Below, piece after piece: positions 33,411 through 45,323 of a DNA stretch of 64,000 bases (position 1 is the first letter of the stretch; each line of letters starts with the position of its first letter). Source of the stretch: Cepaea nemoralis (Eukaryota > Mollusca > Gastropoda > Stylommatophora > Helicidae); assembly GCA_014155875.1 (NCBI GenBank), contig JACEFZ010017449.1, positions 499,501-563,500 of the forward strand, read 5' to 3'. The notes beneath the pieces were generated by a model, which ran no database searches, was not told where the DNA came from, and saw only the letters and a list, made by a program, of their open reading frames with translations. The position numbers and the translations under genes were made by a program.

Positions 33411-33648
33411 AGCCGGTCTCCCTGGCCTAGGTGTTAAACGACTTTCTACGCAATCCCGTTTATCCACGTAGGGTTATGCAGCGCGCGAGAATTGTAAGCG
33501 GTTATCGCCGTAACTTACGGGATACGTGAGCTGGCCGCTCAGAAAGCAATGGCAAACTACTGAGCGTAATCTTGAAAAGAAATCAACGACAGCGGTAAAA
33601 TGCTGGTGTTGACAACAATGTCCTGTAAAGGATATGCGAAAAAAAAAA
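33411..33648 (+). repeat. SINE family C copy (head type 1) inserted in LINE L2
   Basis: Starts GAGCCGGTCTCCCTGGCCTA, contains the conserved CAGAAAGCAATGGCAAACTA segment and TCCTGTAAAGGATATGCGA, and ends in a poly-A run. Near-identical 11-bp flanks TATGCCAGGGA / TATGCCTGGGA are the probable TSD. Confidence 0.8.
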
Positions 33649-34147
33649 ATATGCCTGGGAAGAGAGGAAGAGGAAGGCCAAAGAGAAGATGGGTGCAGGA
33701 TGTGGCGGATGATCTCCAGATGGGTGTATGCGGGACATCTTGCTTGTGATCGAGAAGTTTTCCAGAAGATTGTTTTGTGAGCGAGGTTCTGCAAAGGACA
33801 TGCTACTGAATGAATGAATGAATGAATGAATGAACGAATCTATTGATTTATTTTGGTCTGTCCATGAAAAGACAATCTTCTTGTGCTGGTGTTGGTGGCT
33901 TTACTTGTGAATTATTTTCCCAGGACATAATTTTGTATCACTGGTAACAAAGAAATATAATTTCACACGGTCCAGGGCATGTTTGTTGCCAAAATAATAT
34001 TGCCAGGCAGGACACATACAGAAGAATGCTGGCAACTCGAGGTATTTGTGATTGATGACTGAATGTGTTGACAGAGTTGTTGGCCCCTTTATTTCGTGAC
34101 ATTAATCAGACTGGATGAAAGCTCACTGTCGGCATCTGTGGTGTTTT

Positions 34148-34475
34148 TGTCATTCGCTCGCCCAGAGTGCCCTGTACTAATCTTTGCCTCTGTGTGTGTG
34201 TGTGTGTGTGTGTTGTTTTTTTTGCATATCGTTTACAGGACATCGTTGTCAACACCAGCATCTTTCAGCTGTATGTTGATTGTGGGTTAGCTGTCTCTAA
34301 TACAAGTGTCCCTCGGCATCAGGCGAACGCCCTCCGACTTCCAAGGTACTTGTAATGTACGTCCCCGAGTCAAGTATGAGAAGTAAATTTAAATTCAATT
34401 GACTGGTGTGTGGCTTGAACCTACTAACTCGCTATCAGCGCACCGGAAGTTTAAGTATGAAAGCTTTAATACTCT
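34148..34475 (-). repeat. SINE family A copy with SINE C fragment inside
   Basis: Family A landmarks (GTGTCCCTCGGCATCAGGCG, GTCCCCGAGTCAAG, CAGCGCACCGGAAGTTTAAG) surround a short family C 3' fragment (CATATCGTTTACAGGACATC, 34226-34280) and a (TG)n run at 34192-34212. Confidence 0.65.
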
Positions 34476-34534
34476 CTCTATCTCTCTCACCACCCCCCCC
34501 CCCCTCACTGTTGGCGAGCGACGAGCCCAGGGTG

Positions 34535-34745
34535 GAACAGTGTAGTCAATAATAGACTCATTTTGCGTGTGGGCCAGCTTTCCTTATTACCAGTGTCCCT
34601 CGCCATCAGGCGAACCCACTCCGACTTCTGAGGTTCTTGTAATTTACGTGCCCAACTCAATACCTAACTAGAAGTCCAACTGACCGGCTTAGAAAGAAAA
34701 CCTCCTACCCCGCCATCAACGCACTCGAAGTTTAAGAGCGAGCGG
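34535..34745 (-). repeat. SINE family A copy
   Basis: Landmarks CCAGTGTCCCTCGCCATCAG, GCGAACCCACTCCGACTTCT and AACGCACTCGAAGTTTAAGA. The tRNA-like head is truncated at about 34745. Confidence 0.75.
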
Positions 34746-34934
34746 TAAGTGATAAGGATATCAATTCAAGAGCTCTGTAGATTAGTGATGGGTTCTGTTC
34801 TCTACCGACACATTTGTCCCAGTTCAATTCGTACACTGGCAAGAACCCATTATCCCAACTGGCACAAATCTAGGCCGGGAAAGTTTCATAAGGTAAAACC
34901 CAAAAGTAAAGGGTTCGTCTACACGTTTGAAGCA

Positions 34935-35237
34935 TACCGGGTATATGGTTCGAGCCCCTTGTTTATAGACCAATCAACACCCGCGGCATGATGTACCGGG
35001 TATATTGTGCACGCCTCATGTGTTTATAGACCAATCAACACCCGCGGCATGATGTACCGGGTATATTGTGCACGCCTCATGTGTTTATAGACCAATCAAC
35101 ACCCGCGGCATGATGTACCGGGTATATTGTGCACGCCTCATGTGTTTATAGACCAATCAACACCCGCGGCATGATGTACCGGGTATATTGTGCAAGCCCC
35201 TTGTGTTTATAGACCAATCAACCCTCGCGGCATGATG
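34935..35237. repeat. 61-bp minisatellite, about 5 units
   Basis: Unit TACCGGGTATATTGTGCACG followed by CCTCATGTGTTTATAGACC, AATCAACACCCGCGGCATGATG. The first unit is diverged, the next four nearly identical. Each unit has GACCAATCA (CCAAT-like) and a CCGCGG palindrome. Confidence 0.95.
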
Positions 35238-36722
35238 TGCTCAGTGTTACGCTCTGTAGTCTTTATTCCTCATTGCATTTCCTGGTCCCCATTTTAAGCT
35301 AAGTCCACACAGGAGCCCAGATCAAGTTTTACACATCCTCTACCATGCGAATTCGAACACATATGACGGTGCCGTGTGGCAAGCGTCCCAGCCACTATAC
35401 TACCCTTTCTGAAGATAGCTGCTGGATAATGTTCACAAATTTTGTATAAGGATTAATGTAGAGTTCGCAGAGAGAGCTAGACACATTCCAATGAGGTAAC
35501 CGGTGAGGAAAAGACGCAGGCACCTCATAGAACACACAATTAGAAAATTTGAGGATAGTATTATTAGACACTCTCTTGCGTGGAACCCACAAGGCAAATG
35601 AAATAGCGGGGGACCTAAAATCATACAGAGATGAAAATTACAGACAGGGTTGAATAATACGAGGAGGACCTCGAGGGAGCTGCATGGGACAGTAATAGTT
35701 AGGACAGCTTGGCATGGTTTGGTTGAGGACCTATGTCCCACTTGGGGTGGGGTGGGGGTCGTAAAGGAAAGAAGAAGAAGAAGAAGAAGAAGAAGAAGAA
35801 GAAGAAGAAGAAGAAGAAGAAGAAGAAGAAGAAACAAGGAGGAGGAGAAGGAGAACCGCTACTGGTCACCACACTGTGATCTAGTATATGTGTGGACCTA
35901 ACATTTTACAGACGTACCTGCAGTAGATTACCACGACCTTTAGCTTAGCTACACTTGATTGTCTGGAAAACTCCAACTATCTTTATGGCATGGCCTTGAC
36001 ATACTTATACCTGTCTAGTCTGTCTCAAGGTCTTCTTGAGTATTTTCTCCCATTGTTGCTGGATAAGAATGAAAAGGCGGTGTAAAAATTAAACAATTTA
36101 AAAAAAAAAAAAAGAAGCCATTGATCAGGAGTCCCAGATCGACCCCGCCAAGGCACCAGGAAATATCACAATTAATCTATACAAATATGGGGTTAGCACC
36201 ACATACCTAACACACCTCAAGGTGTGTGAAAGGGACCTTCACTTTTTTTACTGATTAAATGCCATTGGATGATTAATCGTCTTAAGCAATTTCCCATATC
36301 TACCATGGGCTATTATATCGCCGAAATGTTGTAACTGCAAAATGTTGTCTCACTTAAAATATCACCAGAGTAGTTTTTTTTCCCCAAAGTAACTTTCTTT
36401 AATTTGATTTATAATACAATATCCCTGCTACCATATTAACATATGTTAGGTCATAACTGTGACATACCCCTACTTCGTATTTTCCACAATCCATGTTTGT
36501 TCCGTCCAAAACTACTCTTTGTTTGGCACTGCATCTGTTAATGTACATACAAGAAAGCAAACAATGAGTCCTCCAAGCTGAAATATACAGCAATCATATT
36601 CCCACCATCATTTAAATTGACTACCACGATAATGTTAAACTAACAACGCCACAATTAAAAATTTCACAAACTTTGAATACAACGGCTCAATAAATAGCAG
36701 AATTATTATTTTTTTTTTTAAA
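35238..36722. other. Intergenic repeat debris
   Basis: The stretch 35590-35760 (GAATAATACGAGGAGGACC…TTGGTTGAGGACCTATGTCC) resembles 53390-53490 and is probably an old LINE 3' end. A (GAA)n microsatellite follows. The rest shows nothing I can assign. Confidence 0.45.
35769..35832. repeat. (GAA)n microsatellite
   Basis: About 21 units of AAG. The Leu- or Arg-rich ORFs across it are artefacts. Confidence 0.95.
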
Positions 36723-36723
36723 G

Positions 36724-36958
36724 TCGCTTAAAAGCCGACAGGGTCGACTTCATTGCACCGGGAGTGTATCCCATATGGCTCAGTGTCTATCCCCAGCGCG
36801 GAAAGCTCGCACAAAACACGAACTCCGTAGCTCCATCGACGACCCTCATGAGTCTCCGAAAACATGCACCCGTGAATCGAAGGACGCGATCCGGAATCGA
36901 ACCCACAACCTTCGGACCCCGAGTCAGACGGCTTGACAACTTCGCCACGGAGACTCCC
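36724..36958 (-). repeat. SINE family B copy
   Basis: In the minus direction it opens GAGTCTCCGTGGCGAAGTTG (A-box-like), then GTCCGAAGGTTGTGGGTTCG with B-box GGTTCGATTCC, and ends in CCCGGTGCAATGAAGTCGAC. Other copies at 49140, 51579 and 52806. Confidence 0.8.
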
Positions 36959-37078
36959 ATTATTTACATACGACCAAGTGTTAATAGCGGAAGATGAATA
37001 GAGCCTTCAGAACAATCTGAATCAAGTCAATTCCAAGTGTGAGAAATATAACATGGAAATAAGCATTGAAGAAACAGG

Positions 37079-37152
37079 TTCCGTTACCTCGGCATCAGTA
37101 CACCGGAAATTTAAGAGCGAGAGCACTTATCCCTAGGGTCATGCTGAACTCC
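37079..37152 (-). repeat. SINE family A fragment
   Basis: Only the tRNA-like head survives: antisense of GTTCAGCATGACCCTAGGGA, AGTGCTCTCGCTCTTAAATT and CCGGTGTACTGATGCCGAGG. Confidence 0.65.
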
Positions 37153-37306
37153 TGTCTGGTGGCATGAATCCGACATATTTCCAACCAGCGGGTTACTGCG
37201 TCCATCGGCATTTACACGCTAGCATTTGCTAAGAAGGACGGAGCATCCATGGGTTGACCCAGAATACTGTGATTTCGATTCTTAAAACCAACTAATCAGG
37301 TATATA

Positions 37307-37481
37307 CAGTGCAGACCTGATAAGGCGAACTAACCTGGGACCCAAAATATAGCTCTTCTTATCAGAAATTCCTCTTATAAGATTTCAAGCATATAATAAT
37401 ACAATTACAACGTACATTACAATATTGTTCTTCAGAACAGAAATTCGCCACATCCGAGATCGCCTTAAGCGGTTTGCACTG
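37307..37481. mobile_element. pogo/Tc1-like MITE (175 bp)
   Basis: Inverted ends CAGTGCAGACC…GGTTTGCACTG. The left flank is TA; the right flank is CA, a probable decayed TA. Shares ATCCGAGATCGCCTTAAGCG and CTTATCAGAAATTCC segments with the MITE at 29420-29583. Confidence 0.85.
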
Positions 37482-37807
37482 CATTAGGTCCAACATTAAG
37501 GTCGAATATTTTTGTGTTTGTTTATTGACCTAAAAAAAAAAAAAAGCAGTCCCATAGCAGTGATCTCTATTGGTATGTGAAGTTTTACAACCGTCACATT
37601 TTTTGGACCTGAGTGGGGAGAGAACTGGAAGGACAATCTTTCCCCTCCCGCAGCGAACGACGAAAGACGGCATTCAATCCTTGTCCGATTGCGATCATGC
37701 TATTGTCAGCGTAACGTCCTACCAGTTACATCAACGTGCCGATTGAACTATACTTGTTTGATATACATTTCTGAATCTGTTGTGCTGTTTCAGCATATCC
37801 TTTACAG

Positions 37808-38910
37808 GAGTAAACAAGGATATACATCTTTGCTTTATTGACTATGCAAAGGCTTTTGATAGCGTTAGACATGTCAGCATGGTGGATATGCTTGCAGATC
37901 TACAAATTGATGGGAAAGACATTAGACTTATAAAAACCATATATTGGAAACAACAAGCTGCAATAAGGATTGATAATGAAGTGGGACAGTATCAGCCAAT
38001 TAAGAGAGGTGTTAGGCAGGGATGTGTGATGTCTCCAGATCTTTTTTCCCTGTACAGTGAAAATATTTTCAGAAATGTAGAGGATATAAATAGAATCAGC
38101 ATTGGAGGACGAAACATCAATAACATTAGATATGCAGATGATACAGTATTAATTGCAGACAATGAGCAGGACCTGCAACAATTAGTAGATGCGGTTGTTG
38201 TACACAGTGAGCAACTGGGGTTAGAATTAAATTGTAAAAAGACTCAGGTTATGGTCGTCAGTAGGAAGGAAGAAGTGCCACAATGTAATATACAAGTAAA
38301 TGGAAATATTCTTCAACAAGTGAATCGGTACAATTATCTTGGAACAGTTATAACATCTGATGGGAGATGCCTTGAAGAGGTTAGAACAAGAATCGCCATG
38401 GCGAAAGTAGCCTTGCCCTTTAGCAAGATGAAAAACATTCTGACCAATAAGAAGATGTCAATTGAAACGAGAAAAAGAGTGTTGAGGGGATACATAGAGC
38501 CTGTTCTTTTGTATGGATGTGAAACTTGGACAATGAGCAGTCAAGCTGAAAAGCATCTGATGGCTGCAGAAATGTGGTTTCTGAGGAAAATGCAAAGAAT
38601 ACCATGGACAGACAGAAAAACCAATGACCAAGTACTACAGGAGACAAATGAACATCGTAAACTGATTAGAGAAATTAGACGTAGACAGTCAAAATTTTTT
38701 GGACATGTTATGAGAAGAAATGGATTGGAGAACTTAGTGACAACTGGCAAGATCGAGGGGAACAGACCAAGAGGAAGACCGAGAGGAAAATATCTGGATG
38801 GCTTGGCCACATGGCATGGACGAGACAGGAACACTGAGCTGATCCACGACACTGGTGATCGAGTGAAATGGCGAGTCATGACCGCCCACGCTTTCCGGCA
38901 TGGCACATGA
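37808..38910 (+). CDS. LINE L1 reverse transcriptase, 5'-truncated but open
   Basis: Non-LTR retrotransposon ORF fragment of about 366 residues ending in a TGA at 38908. It is the RT palm and C-terminal region: motif A FIDYAKAFDSV near the start, motif B RGVRQGCVMSPDLFS, catalytic YADD in IRYADDTVLIADNEQ, then LGTVITSDGR, YGCETWTMSSQ and FFGHVMRRNGL. Endonuclease and RT fingers are absent, so it is a dead 5'-truncated copy, yet the frame has no stop, which suggests a fairly young insertion. There is no start codon of its own; the upstream ATG at 37780 lies in flanking SINE debris. The 3' end CGGCATGGCACATGATTGATTGATT is shared, with (CATGATGATG)-type tails, by fragments at 5370, 16715, 47395 and 60285. 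The clade is not assigned. Confidence 0.85.
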
Positions 38911-38916
38911 TTGATT

Positions 38917-39155
38917 GATTTACAGAACATCGCTGTCAACATCAGCATCTTTCAGCTGATTGTTGATTTCTTGGCAAGATTACGTTCAGTAGCAAGCCAT
39001 TGCTTTCTGAACGACAGGCTCTCATACCCTGTAAGTTATCGACGCGGAGAGAACCGCTACCGATTCTCGCGCACGTCCACGTTACTCACGAGAGTATACG
39101 GGATTGAGGAGAAAGTCGTATAACGCCTAGACCAGGGAGTCCGGCCTGTTTCAAC
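38917..39155 (-). repeat. SINE family C copy (head type 1)
   Basis: Antisense copy next to the LINE 3' end: TTACAGAACATCGCTGTCAA, CATTGCTTTCTGAACGACAG, and the head end TAACGCCTAGACCAGGGAGT. Same head as the copy at 33411. Confidence 0.75.
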
Positions 39156-39397
39156 GGCTAGGTACGATAATTTCCGTATCCTTTAGCTGTGGGTTCGGGT
39201 GGGTGATAGAGCTGGCTAATGGTGAGCCTGTTTTGGGGTAACTGGTGACACTTTTCCCTGGGCCGTGCCGTGCTATGATGATACAGAGAGGCGGCCGCAT
39301 CAGGCGGCACCGTAAGGGGGCTTCATAAGGGGGCGGCATTTTTAAAGAAAACATGTAAGGGGCGACATTTCGAAGACTTGCATCATACTGAGAAAAT

Positions 39398-39555
39398 CCC
39401 CCGGGAAGGTTAACCCGGTCAATAAATGCCCGTAGAAGTCGGATGTCTCAGCCTAATGGCGCAAGAACGCAGCTCTGTTGTAAACAGGCACAACGCAATC
39501 ACGTCCGAAAAAGAAAAAAAAAAAACTCCGGATGAACGCAGAAGAAGAAGAAGAA
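39398..39555 (+). mobile_element. Short retroposon, family E copy
   Basis: Starts CCCCCGGGAAGGTTAACCCG, ends in (GAA)n, flanked by the 8-bp repeat GAGAAAAT (39390-39397, 39556-39563). The terminal hairpin is disturbed by an expanded A-run. Confidence 0.8.
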
Positions 39556-39972
39556 GAGAAAATCTAGCGCAAGGTACCGCTTATTCCTTCAGCAAGACAC
39601 TATTGTTATTAGGATCGGCATATTCGAATACCAAGTGCGGTCACTATAGTTGTCAATTTATGTATTATCTAGTGTGTCCTTTAATCTTTACTTCTTTAAT
39701 CTGCCCCTATGGAAGAAGACTGGAGCATCTAATCTCTAATTCTTTCCTCTACATTTATGGAACAGAATTATGAAACATGCAGGACGTTGCGACGATTAGC
39801 CTTCATCAGCTAACACATACATACACACAACACAACACACAGTCACGAAGAAGACCCTCCAATGACTACATAATGGCCCAAGAACGAGATGAGAAGAATA
39901 ACAAGATGTGGGGGGGGGGGGGGGTGAGAACAATGAAGATAAAAAAATAAGACAAAGATAAGAAAGAAGATA

Positions 39973-40112
39973 CTTCTTCTTCGTTCATCCGGAGTTTTTT
40001 TTCGGATGTGATTGCGTTGTGCCTGTTTACAGCAGAGCTGCGTTCTTGCGCCGTTAGGCCGACACATCCGACTTCTGCGGGCATTTGTTGACCGGGTTAA
40101 CCTTCCCGGGGG
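39973..40112 (-). mobile_element. Short retroposon, family E copy (inverted)
   Basis: Minus copy, 5' end at 40112, tail (CTT)n at 39973. It keeps the ATCCGG-A/T-CCGGAT hairpin. With the copy at 39398 it makes a 715-bp inverted-repeat-bounded segment, but the first copy has its own TSD, so two independent insertions are more likely than one long-TIR element. Confidence 0.8.
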
Positions 40113-40415
40113 TTTCTTAGGACGTTTGACTCTCACTGTTGTGGTGTTATCCCCCATCCCAGCTGGTCCATATAGAACAGCCAAAGATCCTGGTCAGCCC
40201 TCAAGGGAAGGCAGGGGCAGACCATGGGCATTCCCCGCCATCCAAGGAGGCTTCCATACTTGCAGAGCCGATACATAGCGCTCTGGTACTGGGCTCACCC
40301 AAGGAATCGTCACGTCCTGCACATGGCTGCTTAGCCTCACTTCCGTATATTGGGCCTTCCGTTCACCATAGGCTGTTCTTCCGGAAACCAGAAGTATGCA
40401 GTCTGCAGATGACAT

Positions 40416-40718
40416 CCACACAGTGAGCTTTCGATTCGGACTTTCCACGTAATGGATTTGCTATCCAAGCAATATTCCATTTCATGCCACTAGGACACTT
40501 TTCCACCTTTTATGAAGCCCACACAATGGGCTTTTGATTCGGACTTTCCACGTAATGGATTTGCTATCAAGCAATATTCCATTTCATGCCACTAGGACAC
40601 TTTTCCACCTTTTATGAAGCCCACACAGCGAGCTTTCGATTTGGACTTTCCACATAATGGATTTGCTATCCAAGCAATATTTCATTTCATGCCTCTGGGT
40701 CTTCATGCACCTTTAAAT
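40416..40718. repeat. 103-bp tandem repeat, 3 units
   Basis: Units begin at 40416, 40519 and 40621 (CCACACAGTGAGCTTTCGAT, GGACTTTCCACGTAATGGAT and so on). They directly follow the stop of the minus-strand LINE at 40713 and appear to be part of its 3' untranslated region. Confidence 0.9.
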
Positions 40719-43700
40719 GTCAACCTGTATGTAGTTAAAGTAAGCTGCGGTCAACTTGAGCTTGTTGATATCTCCATAGAGCTTGTCCTCAAATGAAGCA
40801 GGTGTGGGCCAAAATATCTTTCTCTGTTCTGCATACGTTGGGCAATCCTGCAGCAAATGTTTTGCTGTCATTTTTCCAGTTCTACAATTACATTCATCAG
40901 TATCTCCTATCTTTAGTTTATTGAACAAGTGGTATTTCAGCCTGTTATGTCCTGTGCGGAGTCTGAAGATTGCTACTTGTTCTCTTCGGTCGAGTTTGTA
41001 ATATGCATCATCCTTCTGATGGCCTGGATGCTCAGATTCCCATTTGGTTCTATAAGTGCTTTTTATCAACCTCTTTGCCTCATTATAGGTTATGTCTATG
41101 TCAGGCTGTGGTAGTCGTCCGCCCTCTTTTGCCAGTCTGTCAGCCTCTTCGTTTCCAGGTATACTGCAATGTGATGGGATCCACTGTATTACAACTTTTT
41201 GGATTTCTGGCATAGACCATGGAGTGCTGCTCTTATGTCAGTTAGTTCTGTGCTGTTATTGCTCTTGAGTATTGAGACAGCTGACTTTGCATCTGTGAAG
41301 ATAGCTATTTGCTTCTCTTTATTTTCCTCCATCAGGAGCATTTCTGCTGCAGTTTTCCAAAGCCTCTACCTCCGCTTTGAAGTTACTTGAAAATTTTCCA
41401 GTTGCCATTGAATGTGTTTTTTTCACTCCATTTTTTAAATTTAGGAGAATTCCTCCTCCTCCATTCTCTATTGAATTTTTGGCTGATCCATCTGTATATG
41501 CATGGGTCCAATTCCTGCTTGGGTAATGTTCTTTTATGTAGTTTAGGGTTATTTCTCTTCTTTTGGTTTCATGCTGAGTGTTCTTTTTCTCAATACCAGG
41601 AATGTTTTCTATCATCTCAGGCAGTTGCTGCTGTCTCCAAGCTGGGAAGTTGTGTGCATTGTGTATGGGCTTGACTGTTGATATGTTAAGTATAGGATCT
41701 GCCCTAATCCTTCGTTTTGCAGTTTCTACAAAGTTGCTACGCTTCAGTCTTCCCTTTCCAAAACCATTAAATCTGTTGTACATAGGGTGGTCTGTCAATC
41801 TTCTAAATTTTTCTGCTTGTTGCTGGGCTCTGCTATCTCTTCTATCCTGCATTGGTTGTAAACAAGTGATCTTTTCTAGTTCATTAATAGGCGTTGTCTT
41901 CAGGCTTCCAGTTATGATTCGCATTCCTTGGTTTTGGACTCTACTTATTTTGTTAAAGTTTGACTTAGCTGCTGTTGCCCAAGCTGCAATGCCATATTCC
42001 AGTACTGGCCTCACCCGTCCAGTATATAACTTCTTGAGAACTTTCTCATCTGCTCCCCACGTTGTACCAGCAAGCTTTTTCATGATTGCCATTCTCTGCC
42101 TTGCTCTTGTTCGATTTTTCTCAACCTGTGTCTTCCATGTCAGGCGACGATCAAAGGTGACTCCTAGGTAGTTTGGATTTTCTTCATGGCGCAATATTTT
42201 TCCATTCAATACCAGCTTAGGTTGCTGAGTTTTATTTGAGAGGGAGAACACTGTGCATGTTGTTTTCTCCTCACTTATCTTCACTAGCCATGATTTTGAC
42301 CAGTCCTCTAGCGCTAATAAGGCTTGCTGTATTCTGCTGTTAGCTGTACTAATATATTCTTCAGATGTCCATATGGCTAGGTCATCTGCAAAGGAGGATG
42401 TGTGTACTCTGGCTGGAAATTTTCTGTGATGTCATTTATATATGCTAGGAATAATGTTGGTGAAAGAACTCCTCCTTGGGGGACACCTTGCTCCAGCAGC
42501 ATCATTTTGCTTGTTTGTCCTTGTACTTTTGTCCTGGCAGTTCTGTTCTCAAGGTAGTGGCTGATCCATTTATACATTTTTCCACAAACATGCATTTTTT
42601 GCAGTTTTACTTTCAGTCCTTCCTTCCATACTTTATCAAATGCTTTTTTCTAAATCTATCCAGACTGCTAGTGTGTGCTTTTTCTCTTGGAAGGCATCCT
42701 CTATTTCCTGAGCTATATAGGTTATTTGATCTTCAGTGGATCTGTATTTTCTGAATCCTGCTTGGTGTGGTGTTAAGAGTTTGTTTTCTTCAGATGCCAT
42801 GTTAGCCTGCCATTGATAATGCGTTTCCATTAATTTTCCTACACAGCTCAGTAGACTGATAGGTCGATAGCCATTTGGTTCTTCCAGGTCTTTTCCTTTC
42901 TTTGGGACTGGTATTAGTATAGCTTCCTTCCATGCCTGTGGGACTATTCCTCTCTTCCAGCTGTTATTTAGGACTGCTAGTAGTTTCTTCTTTGCCTTGG
43001 TGCCTAGTCCTATTAGCATTTCATTTGTGATTCCATCCTTTCCTGGTGATTTCTTCTTTTTTAGGGTATTCATTGCCTGTTCCATTTCTTCCATTGTTAG
43101 ATTTGCCATCATATATTCTGCTGCTGTCTCTGTATTTCTATGATGTGTCTGTTTGTCTTTGATTGCTTTCTTCTGTTCGGTTGTAATATCAATGTGGTTT
43201 GCATTTGCATAGTGTTCCATTAGTGCATTTGCAGCCTTTTTGCCTGTAAGCAAGGCATTTCCGTGTTTAATTGTTATTTGTTTGTTTCTAGGTCCTTCAT
43301 TGTTCATGGCTTTCACTAGTTTCCATAGTTTGTTTCCATCCCTGTCAAAATTCAGGTTTTCTGTTTTTTCCCTCCAACAATCTCTTGTTGTTTGATTTAC
43401 TGTTCTTTTATATTTTGCTGAGATGGCTTTGAGAGAGATGTTTGCTTCAATTGTTTGTTCTCTCTCTGCTGTCTTCCTGGCATCTTCAACTTTGTCCTCC
43501 AAACTTTGTAGTTCTTCAGTCCAGTATGGTTTGTAATTTTTCCTCGCTCCTCTTGGAATGGACTCAGTGGCTGCCTGTATTATCGCTCTGTTTAGACTTT
43601 CCACCATTTGCTTTATGTTGCCATATCGTGTATTTATGTTTTCACAATATTTGTCCTGTTAGTATGGCAAATCTGTCCCAATCTGCTCGTTTGTAATTCC

Positions 43701-44445
43701 AGCGGGGCAAGGGCTTTTGCTCCTGTGGAACATACTCCATATTCATTTCAAGCTTGATTGGTCTGTGGTCACTACCTGCTAATTGGTCCAGCACATGGCG
43801 ATCGATTTTGTGGAGGATGTCTCCTGTGCAGAAAGCTAAGTCTGGAGTAGAAGTGGTAAGCCATCTTCTGGAGTAGAAGCTCGGTGTGTCATCCGCTTTG
43901 TTGAGTAGATGGAGATTTGAGTCTATTTCCCAGTCCTCCAATTCATCTCCTCTTTTGTCAGTATCTGGGTATCCCCATCTTTCTGAATGGCTATTAAAGT
44001 CTCCGACAATAATGCAGTTTGTGTCAGTTATTTTCATGTTTGAGAGTGTAAGGTCCTTATCTGCTGGGCTATACAGATTGTAGATTCTTATTTTCACGTC
44101 CTTTATCATTATGTCAACACCTATAATTTCCGTTTGGTTGTCAGAGATCACAGATACTTCGCTGCAAGGTATTGTATTTCGTGTAAGTATTAGAACTCCT
44201 CCTTTGTGTCCTTCGCGGTCGAAACGTGTGGCCTGATATCCTCTGACTGAGAATTTGTGATTGGCGTTGAGGTGTGTCTCTTGAATGCATGCCACATCTA
44301 TTCTATCTTTATGAAGACGATGTGTTAGGGAGTCTTTCTTCTTGTAAACTCCTTCGGCATTCCACTGTAGTATGTTGAGTGTCCGGGGTATTTGGTCAAT
44401 AGCTCTTAACCTACTCCTCTGTGCCTTGACTCCACAGCACAGGGC
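40713..44445 (-). pseudogene. EN-RT-RNaseH LINE, frameshifted
   Basis: Minus-strand non-LTR element, second ORF nearly complete but broken by at least four frameshifts. Segments: 44445-43642 apurinic-like endonuclease (LNILQWNAEGVYKKK, CIQETHLNANHKF, VGDFNSHSERWG, AGSDHRPI); 43607-42636 RT fingers (SPGKDGITNEM, NGYRPISLLSCVGKL, AGFRKYRSTEDQ, LAVWIDLEKS); 42595-42377 palm (EQGVPQGGVLSPTLFLAYIN), with FADD just beyond in a shifted frame; 42284-41319 thumb and RNase H start (HAYTDGSAKNSIENGGGG); 41213-40713 RNase H end (QWIPSHCSIPGNEEADRLAK) and a cysteine-rich tail. EN plus RT plus RNase H points to the I/R1/LOA-type group; the exact clade is not set. ORF1 is not present upstream. Confidence 0.92.
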
Positions 44446-45072
44446 GATTTAACGAGATATTTAACACGGAAATAAGTAATGAAGTAGCAAGTGTGTGCAA
44501 TAAAAGTGTTTCTGTTCGAAAACTGAATTGAAATGACGACCCCATAACAACACGTTTACTTTCTGTTGACATCTATCTGTTCTAAAATGTAACCTTCACA
44601 ATGCTCTTCCTGTCACATGCTGATGACTTTATGTACGAAGAAGTGTTTATGATGCTTAAAATGGCCCATCCATATCGCACGACTGACCTCAAGTCATGGG
44701 GTCACTGTGTTGTTTTCATGTTATGATCGTAAATGTCCCCAGGTCGGATCATAGGTCACGACCTGCGTTCCATCAACACTTATTTATTCTATGAACTTGT
44801 AAACAGGGAGATAACATAGTGGTGTGTGCGCTTGCATAATAAGCCAGTGGAAAAGTAAAGTGCCCTTTTTGGAGATCTGTATTTTTATATAGCAACCGTC
44901 ACTCGGTGGCTGGTGTGGTCAGTAGCAGGCCGGCCGCCTTCACTTCCCGAGACACTTCCTGGTACATGTATCTATTTAGGATTTGTCGATCTGCCAGCAC
45001 TGGTCAGTTTTTAAAATTGCGAAACAGCGTTGATGCGGATCGAATACAGGACCACCGATAGGGCAGACAAGC
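44446..45072. other. Intergenic, nothing recognised
   Basis: No coding or repeat signal is seen between the LINE and the hAT element. Confidence 0.45.
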
Positions 45073-45080
45073 CTCTAGAC

Positions 45081-45295
45081 AAAGGGTGGCCAACCTTTTC
45101 AGCAGGCGGGCCAAATTCCAGAAATAACATTTTCTGCCGGGCCACGCACCTAAAAAAAAATTTTTTGGGGTTAATTAAAGTAAACAAGCAAGCGTGCTAC
45201 AGCCTCAACCACATCATCGCTTCCCACTCCGCGGGCCGCAACATGACGTCCGGTGGGCCACATGCGGCCCGCGGGTCTCGTGTTGGCCACCCCTG
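45081..45295. mobile_element. hAT-type MITE, second family (GGGTGGCCAACC ends)
   Basis: Inverted ends AAAGGGTGGCCAACC…GTTGGCCACCCCTG with a perfect 8-bp duplication CTCTAGAC (45073-45080, 45296-45303). Interior has GGGCCACATGCGGCCCGCGG. The outermost bases of the left end have mutated from the usual CAGG. Confidence 0.9.
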
Positions 45296-45323
45296 CTCTA
45301 GACGCTACCCTGTCACAACTCGC

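Larger units (their letters stand above)
32222..33840 (+). pseudogene. Degenerate LINE (family L2) with two nested insertions
   Basis: The plus strand preserves the RT landmarks VRQGCVLSPYLFNLYVENI and, after several stops and frameshifts, YDCETWTLTKQVEQRINAF and KYYRRVLRISWV. It is interrupted by a hAT MITE (32678-33061) and by a SINE (about 33411-33648). The 3' part resumes GGGAAGAGAGGAAGAGGAAG and ends in (GAAT)n at 33805-33837. The family also has a minus fragment at 58213-58425. Confidence 0.75.

Noticed and set aside
39398..40112. A single DNA transposon with about 150-bp terminal inverted repeats
   Set aside because: The left copy has its own GAGAAAAT duplication and (GAA)n tail, so the arrangement is two inverted retroposon insertions.
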